Positions 27,897 to 38,728 are shown, numbered from the stretch's first letter. The stretch: 64,000 nucleotides of DNA from Novosphingobium sp. (GCF_027531025.1 NZ_JAPZQX010000003.1:186001-250000), one strand, 5' to 3'. A program made the numbers and translations. The notes: a model not told the origin generated them from the letters alone.

Positions 27897-28583
27897 TCAC
27901 GCCAGGACCGGGGGCTCGTCATAGGTCCCCTGCGCCGTGATCGCGGCATCGGGCGCGGCGAGGATCGCCTTCAGCGCCTCGGGCGGATAGGCCAGGTTCG
28001 GCACGGCCGGATCGTAAGCCGGTTGCGCTACCGGCCCGTCCGGGTTGCAGGGTGGCGGGTTCAGCATGGCTTCGGCCTCGGCCCCGGAGATGCCGCATTC
28101 GGTCAGCATATTGGGATCGACCCACCGCGCCGGATCGAGCGGGGCGACCTGGGTAGAGACCTCCAGCGTCAGGCCTTCCGGCCCGGCGAAATAGATCGAC
28201 TTGCAGAAGCCGTGGCCGATCGGGCCGATGGCAGGAACGCCATGGCTGCGGATCCGGTCGCGCATGGCGATCAGGCCATCCTCGTCCGGCACGCGGAAGG
28301 CGATGTGCTGCATGGTCCCGGCGGCGCATTTGCCGGCGCCGGTCCCGGCATGGGTGATTCCGATCGTGCTGGGGACTTCATCAATCCCGGCCAGTTCGAC
28401 CACCGAGAAGAAGCTGTCCGGCCCCATCTCGAGAAACGCATGCTTGCCGCCCGGCACGCCGTGCATTTCGAACAGGCCCTTCAGCGGAAAGCCCATCACC
28501 TGGGTGAAGAAGGTGAGCTGCGCCTTCATGTCCGCGCTCATGATCGCGATGTGGTGGATCCCGTCCGGCTGCTGCACGCGCAT
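27897..28583 (-). CDS. VOC-superfamily (glyoxalase/extradiol dioxygenase-like) protein
   Basis: The 228-aa protein has paired beta-alpha-beta-beta-beta modules of the vicinal oxygen chelate fold. Putative metal ligands are H10/H11 (GIHHIAIM), H93 (MQHIAF) and E141 (LTLEVS), the 2-His-1-Glu pattern of extradiol ring-cleavage dioxygenases and glyoxalases. A C-terminal extension of about 80 residues is Pro/Ala-rich and unlike classic BphC enzymes. It is divergent from an alpha/beta hydrolase, with 68 bp between, and opens the catabolic island. It might cleave a catechol-like ring or isomerise a CoA intermediate; the substrate is unknown. Confidence 0.8.
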   Translation of the reverse strand: MRVQQPDGIHHIAIMSADMKAQLTFFTQVMGFPLKGLFEMHGVPGGKHAFLEMGPDSFFSVVELAGIDEVPSTIGITHAGTGAGKCAAGTMQHIAFRVPDEDGLIAMRDRIRSHGVPAIGPIGHGFCKSIYFAGPEGLTLEVSTQVAPLDPARWVDPNMLTECGISGAEAEAMLNPPPCNPDGPVAQPAYDPAVPNLAYPPEALKAILAAPDAAITAQGTYDEPPVLA

Positions 28584-28651
28584 CGTTGCTCTCCCGTCTC
28601 GACAAGCGGGGAAATCCTATCCACGCTGGGGGTGGAGAGGAAGCAGAATCG

Positions 28652-29806
28652 ATGACTATCGTTCGCGAGCCCTATGGCTTCATCTACAAGGACCCTTCGC
28701 CGCTGAAGGAAACCTATGGCGGGCCGACCGGCCGCGTCTTCATCGAATGCATGCGGATCCGGCCGGAGGGCAGCGAGCGGGCACAGACGGCGATAGTGTT
28801 CTCTCACCCGATCGGCGGCGGGGCCTTCCTGCCGCTGGTTTCGGCCCTGGCCCACGCCGGAAGCCACGTGATCTATGTGAACCCGCGCTATCGCGGCAAC
28901 GATACCGCGCTGATCATGGAAAAATGCGTGCTCGACCTGGGCGCAGCGATTGCCGACTGCAAGCGGCGGTTCGGTTACGAGAAGGTGGTGCTCGGCGGCT
29001 GGTCGGGCGGGGGATCGCTCTCGCTGTTCTATCAGGACCAGGCCGAGCATCCGACCATCACCCAAACCCCGGCGGGCGATGCGGTCGATCTGGTCAACGC
29101 GGGGCTGCAACCGGCCGACGGGGTCATGCTGCTGGCCGCACACATCAGCCGTGCCGTGACGATGACGGAGTGGCTCGACCCTTCGGTGGTGGACGAGGAT
29201 CGCCCGTTCGAGCGGGATATCGAACTCGATATCCATCACCCCGATTGCCCCAACCAGGCCCCGTTCACCCCCGAATTCGTCGCCCGGTTCCGCGCGGCGC
29301 AGATCGCCCGCAATGACCGCATTACCGAGCGGGCGCGCGCCATGCTGGCCGAAATCCGGGCTTCGCGCGTGCCCGATGGCGAGCGCTGCTTCACGGTACA
29401 GGGCACGATGTGCGACGTGCGCTGGCTCGATCCCGCGCAGGACCCGTCCGACCGGGAACCCTATACCTGCTACCTTGGCGATCCCCGGATTGTGAACGAC
29501 GGGCCAGTGGGCCTGGCGCGGTTCACCACGGCGCGGTCCTGGCTGTCACAGTGGAGCCATTCGGCCAGCAACGCCAACGGCCTTGTCAATGGCGCGCGGA
29601 TTTCAGCCCCGTCGCTGGTGCTCAACAACACCGCCGACCTGGCCTGCACGCCCAGCCACGCTCACCGCCTGTTCGCGGCGCTGGGCAGCTTCGACAAGAC
29701 CTATCGCGACGTGGTGGGGGCCGATCATTACTATACTTCGCGCCCGGACCTGCTGCCCGAGGCGGTAGGTATCGTGCGCGGCTGGATGGCCGAGCGCGCG
29801 CTGTGA
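28652..29806 (+). CDS. Alpha/beta hydrolase
   Basis: The 384-aa cytoplasmic hydrolase has a complete catalytic triad by pattern: nucleophile S118 in GGWSGGG, an acid in NNTADLACTP near 329, and histidine in GADHYY near 358. The oxyanion strand is VFSHPIGGGAFLP. ATG 28652 follows GGAGAGGAAG; earlier in-frame codons overlap the divergent promoter region. It lies between the VOC gene and the operator-controlled acyl-CoA dehydrogenase operon, which suggests ester, C-C or thioester hydrolysis in the same catabolic route. I do not recognise a named family member. Confidence 0.8.
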   Translation: MTIVREPYGFIYKDPSPLKETYGGPTGRVFIECMRIRPEGSERAQTAIVFSHPIGGGAFLPLVSALAHAGSHVIYVNPRYRGNDTALIMEKCVLDLGAAIADCKRRFGYEKVVLGGWSGGGSLSLFYQDQAEHPTITQTPAGDAVDLVNAGLQPADGVMLLAAHISRAVTMTEWLDPSVVDEDRPFERDIELDIHHPDCPNQAPFTPEFVARFRAAQIARNDRITERARAMLAEIRASRVPDGERCFTVQGTMCDVRWLDPAQDPSDREPYTCYLGDPRIVNDGPVGLARFTTARSWLSQWSHSASNANGLVNGARISAPSLVLNNTADLACTPSHAHRLFAALGSFDKTYRDVVGADHYYTSRPDLLPEAVGIVRGWMAERAL

Positions 29807-29859
29807 TCCGCTCATCTGCGGCCTGACCGAAAGCCCACTTGTCGGTCGCACAGCAAGCG

Positions 29860-29877
29860 TTTAATCGTTCGATTAAA
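29860..29877. promoter_or_regulatory. Palindromic operator, copy 2 (TTTAATCGTTCGATTAAA)
   Basis: This is the best copy: 8-bp arms TTTAATCG and CGATTAAA are exact complements around a TT centre. It lies 63 bp before the first acyl-CoA dehydrogenase gene and 54 bp after the hydrolase stop. It is expected to control the 29941-34400 operon. The binding protein is inferred, not seen. Confidence 0.75.
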
Positions 29878-29940
29878 TCGTCGGCAAAGCGACCTGGCTG
29901 AATTCAGGTCTCGCGCCATAGGGAGACAGGAAAGGACGAT

Positions 29941-31035
29941 ATGTCAATCCTTTATGATGAAGGCCAACAGGCGATAGCGACCGAATCGCGCCGCGTGCTC
30001 GATGCCCGCGTGGCCAAAGACCGGCTGCTCAAGCTGCTGGAGCAGGTCGGCGAACATGACGCCACCTTCTGGGATACGGCGGTCGAACAGGGCTGGACCG
30101 CCCTGGCCGTGCCGGAAGAGCATGGCGGGTTGGGCCTTGGCCTGGTCGAGCTGGGTCTGGTGGCCCAGGCGAGCGGCGCGGCGACTGCCGGTGCGCCCTT
30201 CCTGACCCCCGGCTATGGGGTTACCCATGCGCTGGTTGCCGCGGGCAATGCCGATCTTGCCGCCAAGTACCTGCCGCAGATCGCCAGCGGCGATGTGCGC
30301 GGTGCGGTGGCCTTCGCAGAAGGGACCGACATCCTCCCCGCCACGCCCGCAACCAAGTTTGCCGATGGCAAGCTGACCGGCAGCAAGCCAGCCGTGCCCG
30401 GCGCGATCAAGGCCGAATTGGCCTTGGTCTGGGCCAGCGGCGCGAATGGCCCGGTACTGGCGATTGCCGAACTGGCCGGGGCGGAGCGCAAGCCTGTTTC
30501 CAGCTTCGACAACAGCCGGCTCTATGCCGACCTGACCTTTGCCGGCACCCCGGCGACCATCCTGGCCGAGGGTGCCGCGGCGCTTGACCTTGCCCGCGAA
30601 GTCCTCGCCCGGATGGCCGTAGTGACGGCGCACGAGCAGGTCGGCGGGTCCGAGGCGCTGCTGCACATCGCGCGTGACTATGCCGTGATGCGCAAGGCCT
30701 TTGGTCAGCCGATCGGTGCCTTCCAATCGGTCAAGCACCGCATTGCCGAGATGTATGGCCTGGTGGAAATCGCCCGCGCGAACTGCATCCACGCCGCTGC
30801 CGTGGCCGGAACCGACGAGTTCCTCGTCGCCGCTGCCGACGCGCGCCTCACTGCCACCGAAGCCTATGACACCTGCGCGCGCGATTGCGTGCAGATCCAC
30901 GGCGGGATCGGCGTGACCTGGGAACAGGGCCTCCATCTCCACATGCGCCGGGCTCGCAGCCTGGCGATCGAGCAGGGCAACCTGCTGTTCTGGGAAGACC
31001 TGCTGGTCGAAAAGCTTACGGGAGAAGCCGCATGA
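29941..31035 (+). CDS. Acyl-CoA dehydrogenase, small-subunit type (364 aa)
   Basis: This FAD-dependent acyl-CoA dehydrogenase is short for the family (364 aa). The N-terminal alpha domain includes GWTALAVPEEHGGLGLG. The C-terminal helical domain retains IARDYAVMRKAFGQPIGAFQ and GGIGVTWEQGLHLHMRRA, where Glu of TWEQ aligns with the catalytic Glu of medium-chain enzymes. The AGRGxT-type FAD segment in the middle is degenerate. It starts after AGGAAAGG and its stop overlaps the next start (ATGA). A short and a 400-aa dehydrogenase in tandem is typical of heteromeric alpha2beta2 enzymes of steroid and related catabolism. Confidence 0.88.
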   Translation: MSILYDEGQQAIATESRRVLDARVAKDRLLKLLEQVGEHDATFWDTAVEQGWTALAVPEEHGGLGLGLVELGLVAQASGAATAGAPFLTPGYGVTHALVAAGNADLAAKYLPQIASGDVRGAVAFAEGTDILPATPATKFADGKLTGSKPAVPGAIKAELALVWASGANGPVLAIAELAGAERKPVSSFDNSRLYADLTFAGTPATILAEGAAALDLAREVLARMAVVTAHEQVGGSEALLHIARDYAVMRKAFGQPIGAFQSVKHRIAEMYGLVEIARANCIHAAAVAGTDEFLVAAADARLTATEAYDTCARDCVQIHGGIGVTWEQGLHLHMRRARSLAIEQGNLLFWEDLLVEKLTGEAA

Positions 31036-32243
31036 GCGAGATCGAAACCTATCGCGCCAAGGCGCGTGCCTGGCTTGAATCGGTGGCGCCGAAGTATTCG
31101 CGCGCAGCCCGTGGCAAGCTGAACCTGACGGTCGAGGAAGACCTGGCGCTTGGCCGCCAGTACATGGCGGAAAAGTTCGATGCCGGGTTTGCCGGGATCA
31201 ACTGGCCGACCGAAATTGGCGGTCAGGGCCTCTCGAACATGCACAAGATCGCTTATGACAGCGAAGAGATGCAGTTCGGCATGCCGAACGTCTATTTCGG
31301 CATTTCGCTGGGCATGCCGATCCCGATCCTGATCCACTATGGGCAGGACCGTGCCTGGGTGAAGGAGCGCGTGATCAAGGCGCTGCGGGGCGAGGAAATC
31401 TGGTGCCAGCTGTTCTCCGAACCTTCGGGCGGCTCCGACCTTGCGGCGCTGCGCACCAAGGCCGAGCCTGATGGCAACGGCTGGCGCATGACCGGGCAGA
31501 AGATCTGGACCAGCTGGGCGCAGTATTGCGACTATGGCGTGATCGTGGTCCGCACCGATCCGACGGTCGAGAAGCACAAGGGCCTGACCTATTTCTGGGT
31601 CGACATGCGCGCCGAGGGCGTCGAGGTCCGCCCGATCAAGCTCGCCGGCGGTGACAGCCATGTGAACGAGGTTTTCTTCGATGCCGTGCGGCTGGAAGAC
31701 AGCCAGCGCATGGGCGAAGTGGGCGGCGGCTTTGGCGTCGCGCTGCACACGCTGATGATCGAACGCTACATCGCCACCGACAGCGCCGGGTTCGGCCCGC
31801 ACCTCGACCTGTTTGTCGATACCGCGCGCGATCTGGCAATCAATGGCAAGCCCGCGCTGAAGGACGGCCGCATCCGTTCGGCCATCGCCCGCAACCACGC
31901 GATGCGCGCGGGGCTGGACAGCATCACCAAGCGCGCCTTCGCGATGATGCAGGCCGGGATGCAGCCGGGGCCGGAAGGTTCGCTGCAAAAGCTGGTCGCG
32001 GTGCGCAGCCGTCAGAAGCTGTCGGAAATGGCGCTCGACCTGCAAGGCAACCAGGCCTTCGATTTCGATCCCCATGCCTATGTGAAGGAAGACTGGGGCA
32101 CCAGCTGGCTCAATGCGCCCACGGGCCGCATCGCCGGCGGTTCGGACGAGGTCCTGCTGAACACCATCGCCGAAAAGGTGCTGGGCCTGCCGCAGGACCA
32201 CCGTCCGGACAAGGGCGTGCCGTTCAACGCGATCCCGGCCTGA
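31032..32243 (+). CDS. Acyl-CoA dehydrogenase, large-subunit type (403 aa)
   Basis: This 403-aa partner has the alpha domain (GFAGINWPTEIGGQGLS), the FAD/substrate strand LFSEPSGGSDLAALRTKAE and QKIWTSWAQYCDYGVIVVR, and ends in GGSDEVLLNTIAEKVLGLP, the FadE29-like C-terminus. The canonical GGxG...E helix motif is absent from its C-terminal part, which fits a division of labour with the upstream subunit. ATG 31032 overlaps the preceding stop by 4 bp. Later in-frame codons upstream belong to the previous gene's shadow. The acyl substrate is unknown. Confidence 0.88.
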   Translation: MSEIETYRAKARAWLESVAPKYSRAARGKLNLTVEEDLALGRQYMAEKFDAGFAGINWPTEIGGQGLSNMHKIAYDSEEMQFGMPNVYFGISLGMPIPILIHYGQDRAWVKERVIKALRGEEIWCQLFSEPSGGSDLAALRTKAEPDGNGWRMTGQKIWTSWAQYCDYGVIVVRTDPTVEKHKGLTYFWVDMRAEGVEVRPIKLAGGDSHVNEVFFDAVRLEDSQRMGEVGGGFGVALHTLMIERYIATDSAGFGPHLDLFVDTARDLAINGKPALKDGRIRSAIARNHAMRAGLDSITKRAFAMMQAGMQPGPEGSLQKLVAVRSRQKLSEMALDLQGNQAFDFDPHAYVKEDWGTSWLNAPTGRIAGGSDEVLLNTIAEKVLGLPQDHRPDKGVPFNAIPA

Positions 32244-32250
32244 TCGCGGC

Positions 32251-34400
<2,150 letters not shown>

Positions 34401-34403
34401 GGC

Positions 34404-35894
34404 CTAGGCAAACCGCCAGGTGCGCAGCGGCTCGCCAGTGGTGATCGTGCCGCTGGCACCCACCGGCTCGGCGCCTTCGCCCTGCAGCCGCGCGATGGTT
34501 GCCACATAATTGGCAGGAACGTGCGCCAGCGTCCGCTTGCCTGCCTCGGTGCGCGCCACGACCACGCCCGAGCGGGGCTGGCCTTCGCGGTCATAGAACA
34601 CGGTATAGCTCTCGACCGTGGCGGGCCCGACATAGCCTTCGTCCAGTTCCGGCACCGGCCCGCGCAGGGCATCGGCTTCGGCCTGGAAATCGTAGGCCCG
34701 GGGAAAGCTCGCCGCCGGGATCGGGGCCGTGCTGACCGCGATGGTGTGGTTGTGCGTGGCATAGCCGCCATTGGCGAAGAGCAGGCCGGTGCCGCCGCCC
34801 TCGCGCAGCTTGAGCACCATGCTGGCGACCGCGTGGCTCATGTAATTGCCGATCGGCCCACCGCCAAAGGTCAACCCGCCGAATACGGTCGCGGGCTTTT
34901 CGACAGGCCAGTCCAGCACCCGTCGCGCCATCTTGGGAACGCAGGGGAAGCAGGAATAGAGTTCGACCGCGTCGAGATCGGCCGTGCTAAGCTGGTTGAG
35001 TTCCATCGTCTTGCGGATCGAGACTTCCATCCCGGCGCTGTGGACATAGCCATCGCGGGCCAGGATCGCGCCCGGCTCGTGCGCGGCGGCGCCGTTGCCG
35101 ACATAGATCCACTTGGCTTCAGGAATGCCGCGTCGCCGGGCTTCGCCAGCCGACATGACGATGAACCCTGCGCCCTGGTTGACCGCCGCATTGGCGACCT
35201 GCAGCTTGGTATAGGGGAAGGCGATCGGGCGGTTCTTGTCACTGGGCGTCACCACATCAGCGGCGCTGACCGGCTTCCTGATCCAGGCGGCCGGATTGGC
35301 GGTGGCCACTTCGGAAAAGCGGCTCCAGATCTCGCCGCTTTCGGCCTGGGCCTCGGCGAGAGTTTGGCCGAGCTTGGCACGCAGGGCATTCTCGTAGAGC
35401 GGATAGACATCGGTCGGCACGACCAGCCCGTGGCTTTGCGCATAGCCCAGCCGCACGCGATGGGTGGCATCGCGCAGGGCATCGCCCTTTTGCCCGCCCG
35501 TTGCGGCCGCCTTGCGCGCCCCGGCGGTGCGCAGTGCCTCACCGCCGGTGACCAGCGCGATGCTGATCTCGCCCGCGCCGATCCGGTTCGCAGCTTCGTT
35601 GAGCAGCAGGATCGGGCTGTCGCCATTGGGGCCCTTCGACTGGGTCAATTCGGCCTTGGCCGCGCCGATTGCGGCGGCGACCGGCGCGCTGGCGTCGGTG
35701 ATGTCGGGAAAGGCGATCTGCGCCACCACGCCCAGCCAGTCCGCATCGGCCAGCAGTGGCACCCCGGCATCAGCCTCTGCCGCGCGCAGGGCATCGGCCA
35801 TCAGCGCCACCGGATCGCGGCCCTCCAGCGGGTTTTCGGGCCGATCGTTGATCTGGCCGACGCCAACGATGACAGGCAGCAGGTCGGGATTCAT
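34404..35894 (-). CDS. Thiolase-like protein (TLP/SCP-x related) with C-terminal extension, no nucleophilic cysteine
   Basis: The 496-aa protein has the two-domain thiolase fold but not the classic active site. The segment SPILLLNEAANRIGAGEISI replaces the region that carries the nucleophilic Cys in thiolases. The GHP motif is GGGPIGNYMSHA, while ELYSCFPC and NGGYATHNHTIAV mark a subfamily often called thiolase-like or acetyl-CoA acetyltransferase. About 80 extra C-terminal residues (from DEGYVGPATVESYTVFYD) probably form an OB-like or SPDR domain. It is divergent from the true thiolase, with an operator between. A role in acyl-CoA or steroid-related lipid metabolism is likely; catalysis is unproven. 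Confidence 0.85.
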   Translation of the reverse strand: MNPDLLPVIVGVGQINDRPENPLEGRDPVALMADALRAAEADAGVPLLADADWLGVVAQIAFPDITDASAPVAAAIGAAKAELTQSKGPNGDSPILLLNEAANRIGAGEISIALVTGGEALRTAGARKAAATGGQKGDALRDATHRVRLGYAQSHGLVVPTDVYPLYENALRAKLGQTLAEAQAESGEIWSRFSEVATANPAAWIRKPVSAADVVTPSDKNRPIAFPYTKLQVANAAVNQGAGFIVMSAGEARRRGIPEAKWIYVGNGAAAHEPGAILARDGYVHSAGMEVSIRKTMELNQLSTADLDAVELYSCFPCVPKMARRVLDWPVEKPATVFGGLTFGGGPIGNYMSHAVASMVLKLREGGGTGLLFANGGYATHNHTIAVSTAPIPAASFPRAYDFQAEADALRGPVPELDEGYVGPATVESYTVFYDREGQPRSGVVVARTEAGKRTLAHVPANYVATIARLQGEGAEPVGASGTITTGEPLRTWRFA

Positions 35895-35913
35895 TGCATC
35901 AATCCTTGCGCAA

Positions 35914-35931
35914 TTTAATTGATCGGTTAAA
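35914..35931. promoter_or_regulatory. Palindromic operator, copy 3 (TTTAATTGATCGGTTAAA)
   Basis: Third copy of the 18-bp palindrome, with one deviation from the consensus (T for C at position 7). It lies in the 99-bp region between the divergent thiolase-like (start 35894) and thiolase (start 35994) genes, so one site could regulate both directions. Confidence 0.65.
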
Positions 35932-35993
35932 CCGGAGTCAAAGCAGGTTTGCAACAGGCCCGCAACTGCATTTCTGACCGAGGAGGAACCGCC

Positions 35994-37244
35994 ATGGCCG
36001 AAGCCTATATTATCGACGCCGTCCGCACCCCGCGCGGGATCGGCAAGCCCGGCAAGGGCGCCCTGTCGCACCTGCACCCGCAGCACCTTGCCGCCACGTG
36101 CCTCAAGGCGATCAAGGATCGCAACAACCTGAACACCGCCACGGTGGATGACATCATCTGGTCGACCTCCAGCCAGAACGGCAAGCAGGGTGGCGACCTG
36201 GGCCGCATGGCCGCACTGGCCGCCGGTTATGACATTTCGGCCAGCGGCACCACGCTGGACCGGTTCTGCGGCGGCGGCATTACCTCGGTGAACCTCGCCG
36301 CAGCCACGGTCATGTCGGGCATGGAAGACTGCGTCATCGCCGGCGGGACCGAGATGATGAGCTTCACCGCTGCCTATGGCGCCGAGCTGGCCAATGCCGG
36401 GATCCGGCCGCTGGGCATGGGTTCGGGCAACCGCGCGCTCGACGCGATCCACCCGCAGAGCCACCAGGGCGTGTGCGGTGATGCGATCGCCGCACGCGAA
36501 GGTATCCCGCGCGAGGCGCTCGACGCCCTGGCCCTCGTCAGCCAGGAACGCGCCGCCCGGGCGATCCGCGAAGGCCGCTTCGACAAGTCGGTGGTCACCG
36601 TCTACAACGAGGACGGCACCGTGGCGCTCGACCACGAGGAATTCCCGCGCCCCGAAACCACGATGGAAGGGCTTTCGGCGCTGAAGGCCAGCTTCGATGC
36701 CATGGCCGATTTCGACCTTGGCGGCGGGATGACCTTCAAGAAGCAGATCCAGCGCGTCTATCCCGAACTCGACTGGAAGGGCGTGCACCATGCTGGCAAC
36801 AGCTCGGGCGTGGTTGATGGCGCGGCCGCACTGCTGATCACCAGCAAGGAATACGCCGAAAAGCACGGCCTCAAGCCGCGCGGCCGGATCGTGGCCTATG
36901 CCAACCAGGGCGATTGCCCCACGCTGATGCTCAACGCCCCGGTTCCGGCGGCCAGGAAGGTGCTGGAAAAGGCCGGCCTCAAGAAGGACGACATCGACGT
37001 CTGGGAAATCAACGAGGCCTTCGCCGTGGTGGCCGAGAAGTTCATCCGCGACCTCGAGCTTGATCGCGACAAGGTCAACATCAACGGCGGCGCGATGGCG
37101 TTGGGCCACCCGATCGGCGCCACCGGCTCGATCCTGATCGGCACCGCGCTGGACGAGCTTGAGCGTTCGGGCGGCCGCTATGGCCTCGTCACCATGTGCG
37201 CCGCCGGCGGCATGGCTCCGGCGGTCATCATCGAGCGGATCTGA
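35994..37244 (+). CDS. Acetyl-CoA C-acyltransferase (thiolase)
   Basis: The 416-aa degradative thiolase cleaves 3-ketoacyl-CoA. The full catalytic set is visible: nucleophilic Cys in LDRFCGGGITSVN, His in ALGHPIGATG, and the second Cys in VTMCAAGGMAP, with the substrate loop GVHHAGNSSGVVDGAAALL. The start at 35994 follows an AGGAGGA ribosome site with good spacing. It is followed 5 bp later by an enoyl-CoA hydratase, forming a two-gene operon controlled by operator copy 3. It resembles FadA6-type thiolases more than FadA, but the chain or ring specificity is a guess. Confidence 0.93.
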   Translation: MAEAYIIDAVRTPRGIGKPGKGALSHLHPQHLAATCLKAIKDRNNLNTATVDDIIWSTSSQNGKQGGDLGRMAALAAGYDISASGTTLDRFCGGGITSVNLAAATVMSGMEDCVIAGGTEMMSFTAAYGAELANAGIRPLGMGSGNRALDAIHPQSHQGVCGDAIAAREGIPREALDALALVSQERAARAIREGRFDKSVVTVYNEDGTVALDHEEFPRPETTMEGLSALKASFDAMADFDLGGGMTFKKQIQRVYPELDWKGVHHAGNSSGVVDGAAALLITSKEYAEKHGLKPRGRIVAYANQGDCPTLMLNAPVPAARKVLEKAGLKKDDIDVWEINEAFAVVAEKFIRDLELDRDKVNINGGAMALGHPIGATGSILIGTALDELERSGGRYGLVTMCAAGGMAPAVIIERI

Positions 37245-37249
37245 ACCAC

Positions 37250-38038
37250 ATGAGCGCCCTGATCTGCGAGGTTTCCGACCACATCGCCACCATCACGCTC
37301 AACCGGCCCGAGCGGATGAACACCATCTCCTCGGCCATGCTCGATGAGCTGACGCGGACGCTGGTGGCAGTGAACGAGGACCCGCAGGTCAGGGTGGTCA
37401 TCCTGACCGGGACAGGCCGGGCGTTCTGCGCTGGTCTTGACCTTAACGAGGCATCGTCGGGCGAGGGGATCGGCGGTGCCAATCGCAAGTTTCCTGCCAC
37501 GATCGACTTGCGCAACACGCCGCCGACGGTCCTCTTCGCGATGGACAAGCCGGTGATCTGCGCGCTCAATGGCTCGGCCGCGGGTTATGGCATGGACCTC
37601 GCGCTGGGCTGCGATATCCGCATCATGGCCGACAATGCCAAGCTGGCCGCCGCCTTCGTCAAGCGTGGGATCGTGCCTGAAAGCGGCGGCACCTGGTTCC
37701 TGCCGCGCATGCTCGGCTGGGCCAAGGCGGCGGAAATCATCTTCACCGGCCGCACGCTCAGCGCGGCCGATTGCCTGGCCGAGGGCCTCGCCAACCATGT
37801 GGTTCCGGCCAACGAGGTCGCTGCCAAGGCTCGGGCCATGGCCGAGGAAATTGCCGCCAATGCACCTCTGGCGGTGCTGGCATCCAAGCGGATGATGCGG
37901 ATGGGGCTGGATGAAAGCTTCGAAACCCATGTCCAGCACGTGTACCTGCAGCTGCTCCCGCTGTTCGCCAGCGAGGATTTCAAGGAAGGCGTGCAGTCCT
38001 TCCTCGAAAAGCGTCCAGCCGCCTTCAAAGGGCGCTGA
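37250..38038 (+). CDS. Enoyl-CoA hydratase/isomerase family protein
   Basis: The 262-aa crotonase-fold enzyme hydrates or hydrolyses an enoyl-CoA. Oxyanion-hole regions are LTGTGRAFCAGLDLNEA and GSAAGYGMDLALGCDIRIMA, with the catalytic-loop GIVPESGGTWFLPRMLG carrying a conserved Glu. It is cotranscribed with the thiolase (5-bp gap; ATG at 37250 directly after the stop). It differs clearly from the hydratase at 3201, so they are not recent duplicates. It converges on ktrA. Confidence 0.92.
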   Translation: MSALICEVSDHIATITLNRPERMNTISSAMLDELTRTLVAVNEDPQVRVVILTGTGRAFCAGLDLNEASSGEGIGGANRKFPATIDLRNTPPTVLFAMDKPVICALNGSAAGYGMDLALGCDIRIMADNAKLAAAFVKRGIVPESGGTWFLPRMLGWAKAAEIIFTGRTLSAADCLAEGLANHVVPANEVAAKARAMAEEIAANAPLAVLASKRMMRMGLDESFETHVQHVYLQLLPLFASEDFKEGVQSFLEKRPAAFKGR

Positions 38039-38047
38039 GCCTAGGCC

Positions 38048-38728
38048 TCAATCCAGCGCGGCGAAGGCCTCGCAAGCCTCGTTGCAACCGGCGACGACCA
38101 GCAGGTCTTCCGTCTGGATCACGATGTCCTGCGTCACATGGCGGAACGGGCCATCCTTCGGCTTCACGCCGATGATCGCCACGCCGTGATCCTTCATCGT
38201 ATCGATGATCCCCAGCAGGCTGCCGACCAGCGCCTTGGGCGCGCGGGTCTTGATGATCGAGAAATCCTCGTCGAATTCGATCGCGTCGATCATCTTGCCG
38301 GTGACCAGTCGGGCCACCTGGCGGCCCATCCGCTCTTCGGGATAGACTACGTGATGCGCGCCGACCCGTTCGAGGATGCGGCCATGGGTGCGGTGCACGG
38401 CCTTGGCCCAGATCTGGGGAATGCCGAGGTCGGTCAGCCCCATCACAGTCAGGACGCTTGCCTCCACATCGCTGCCGATGCCCACCACCACGCGCTGGAA
38501 ATCGGCGAGGCCGATCTGGCGCAGTGCGTCGGGATCGGTGGTATCGGCCTGCAGCACGTGCGGCATTTCGTCGGCCATCAGCTGGACCAGCTTTTCGTCG
38601 GAATCGATCGCCAGCACGTCATGGCCGGACTTGAGCAGCGCTTCGGCCACGGCCGTGCCGAACCGGCCCAGGCCGATCACGGCCACGGCTTCGGGGGCGG
38701 GTTTGCGGCGTCTGGATTTAGCCAACAA
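38048..38728 (-). CDS. ktrA: KtrA/TrkA-family potassium uptake regulatory subunit
   Basis: The 226-aa cytoplasmic protein has an RCK N-domain with the NAD/ATP-binding VIGLGRFGTAVAE near residues 17-29 and acidic end D-x-D (LAIDSDEK), then an RCK C-domain. It forms an octameric ring that gates KtrB. The start is a TTG at 38728, with an AGGAGC site 8 nt upstream, and overlaps the ktrB end by 11 bp, so the two subunits are translationally coupled. A role in K+ or Na+-dependent K+ uptake is well supported by the gene pair. Confidence 0.92.
   Translation of the reverse strand: MLAKSRRRKPAPEAVAVIGLGRFGTAVAEALLKSGHDVLAIDSDEKLVQLMADEMPHVLQADTTDPDALRQIGLADFQRVVVGIGSDVEASVLTVMGLTDLGIPQIWAKAVHRTHGRILERVGAHHVVYPEERMGRQVARLVTGKMIDAIEFDEDFSIIKTRAPKALVGSLLGIIDTMKDHGVAIIGVKPKDGPFRHVTQDIVIQTEDLLVVAGCNEACEAFAALD

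Noticed and set aside
35895-37109. N-terminal extension of the thiolase-like gene to 901 codons
   Set aside because: The added part is antisense to the canonical thiolase gene and crosses the shared operator; the ATG at 35894 gives the family length.
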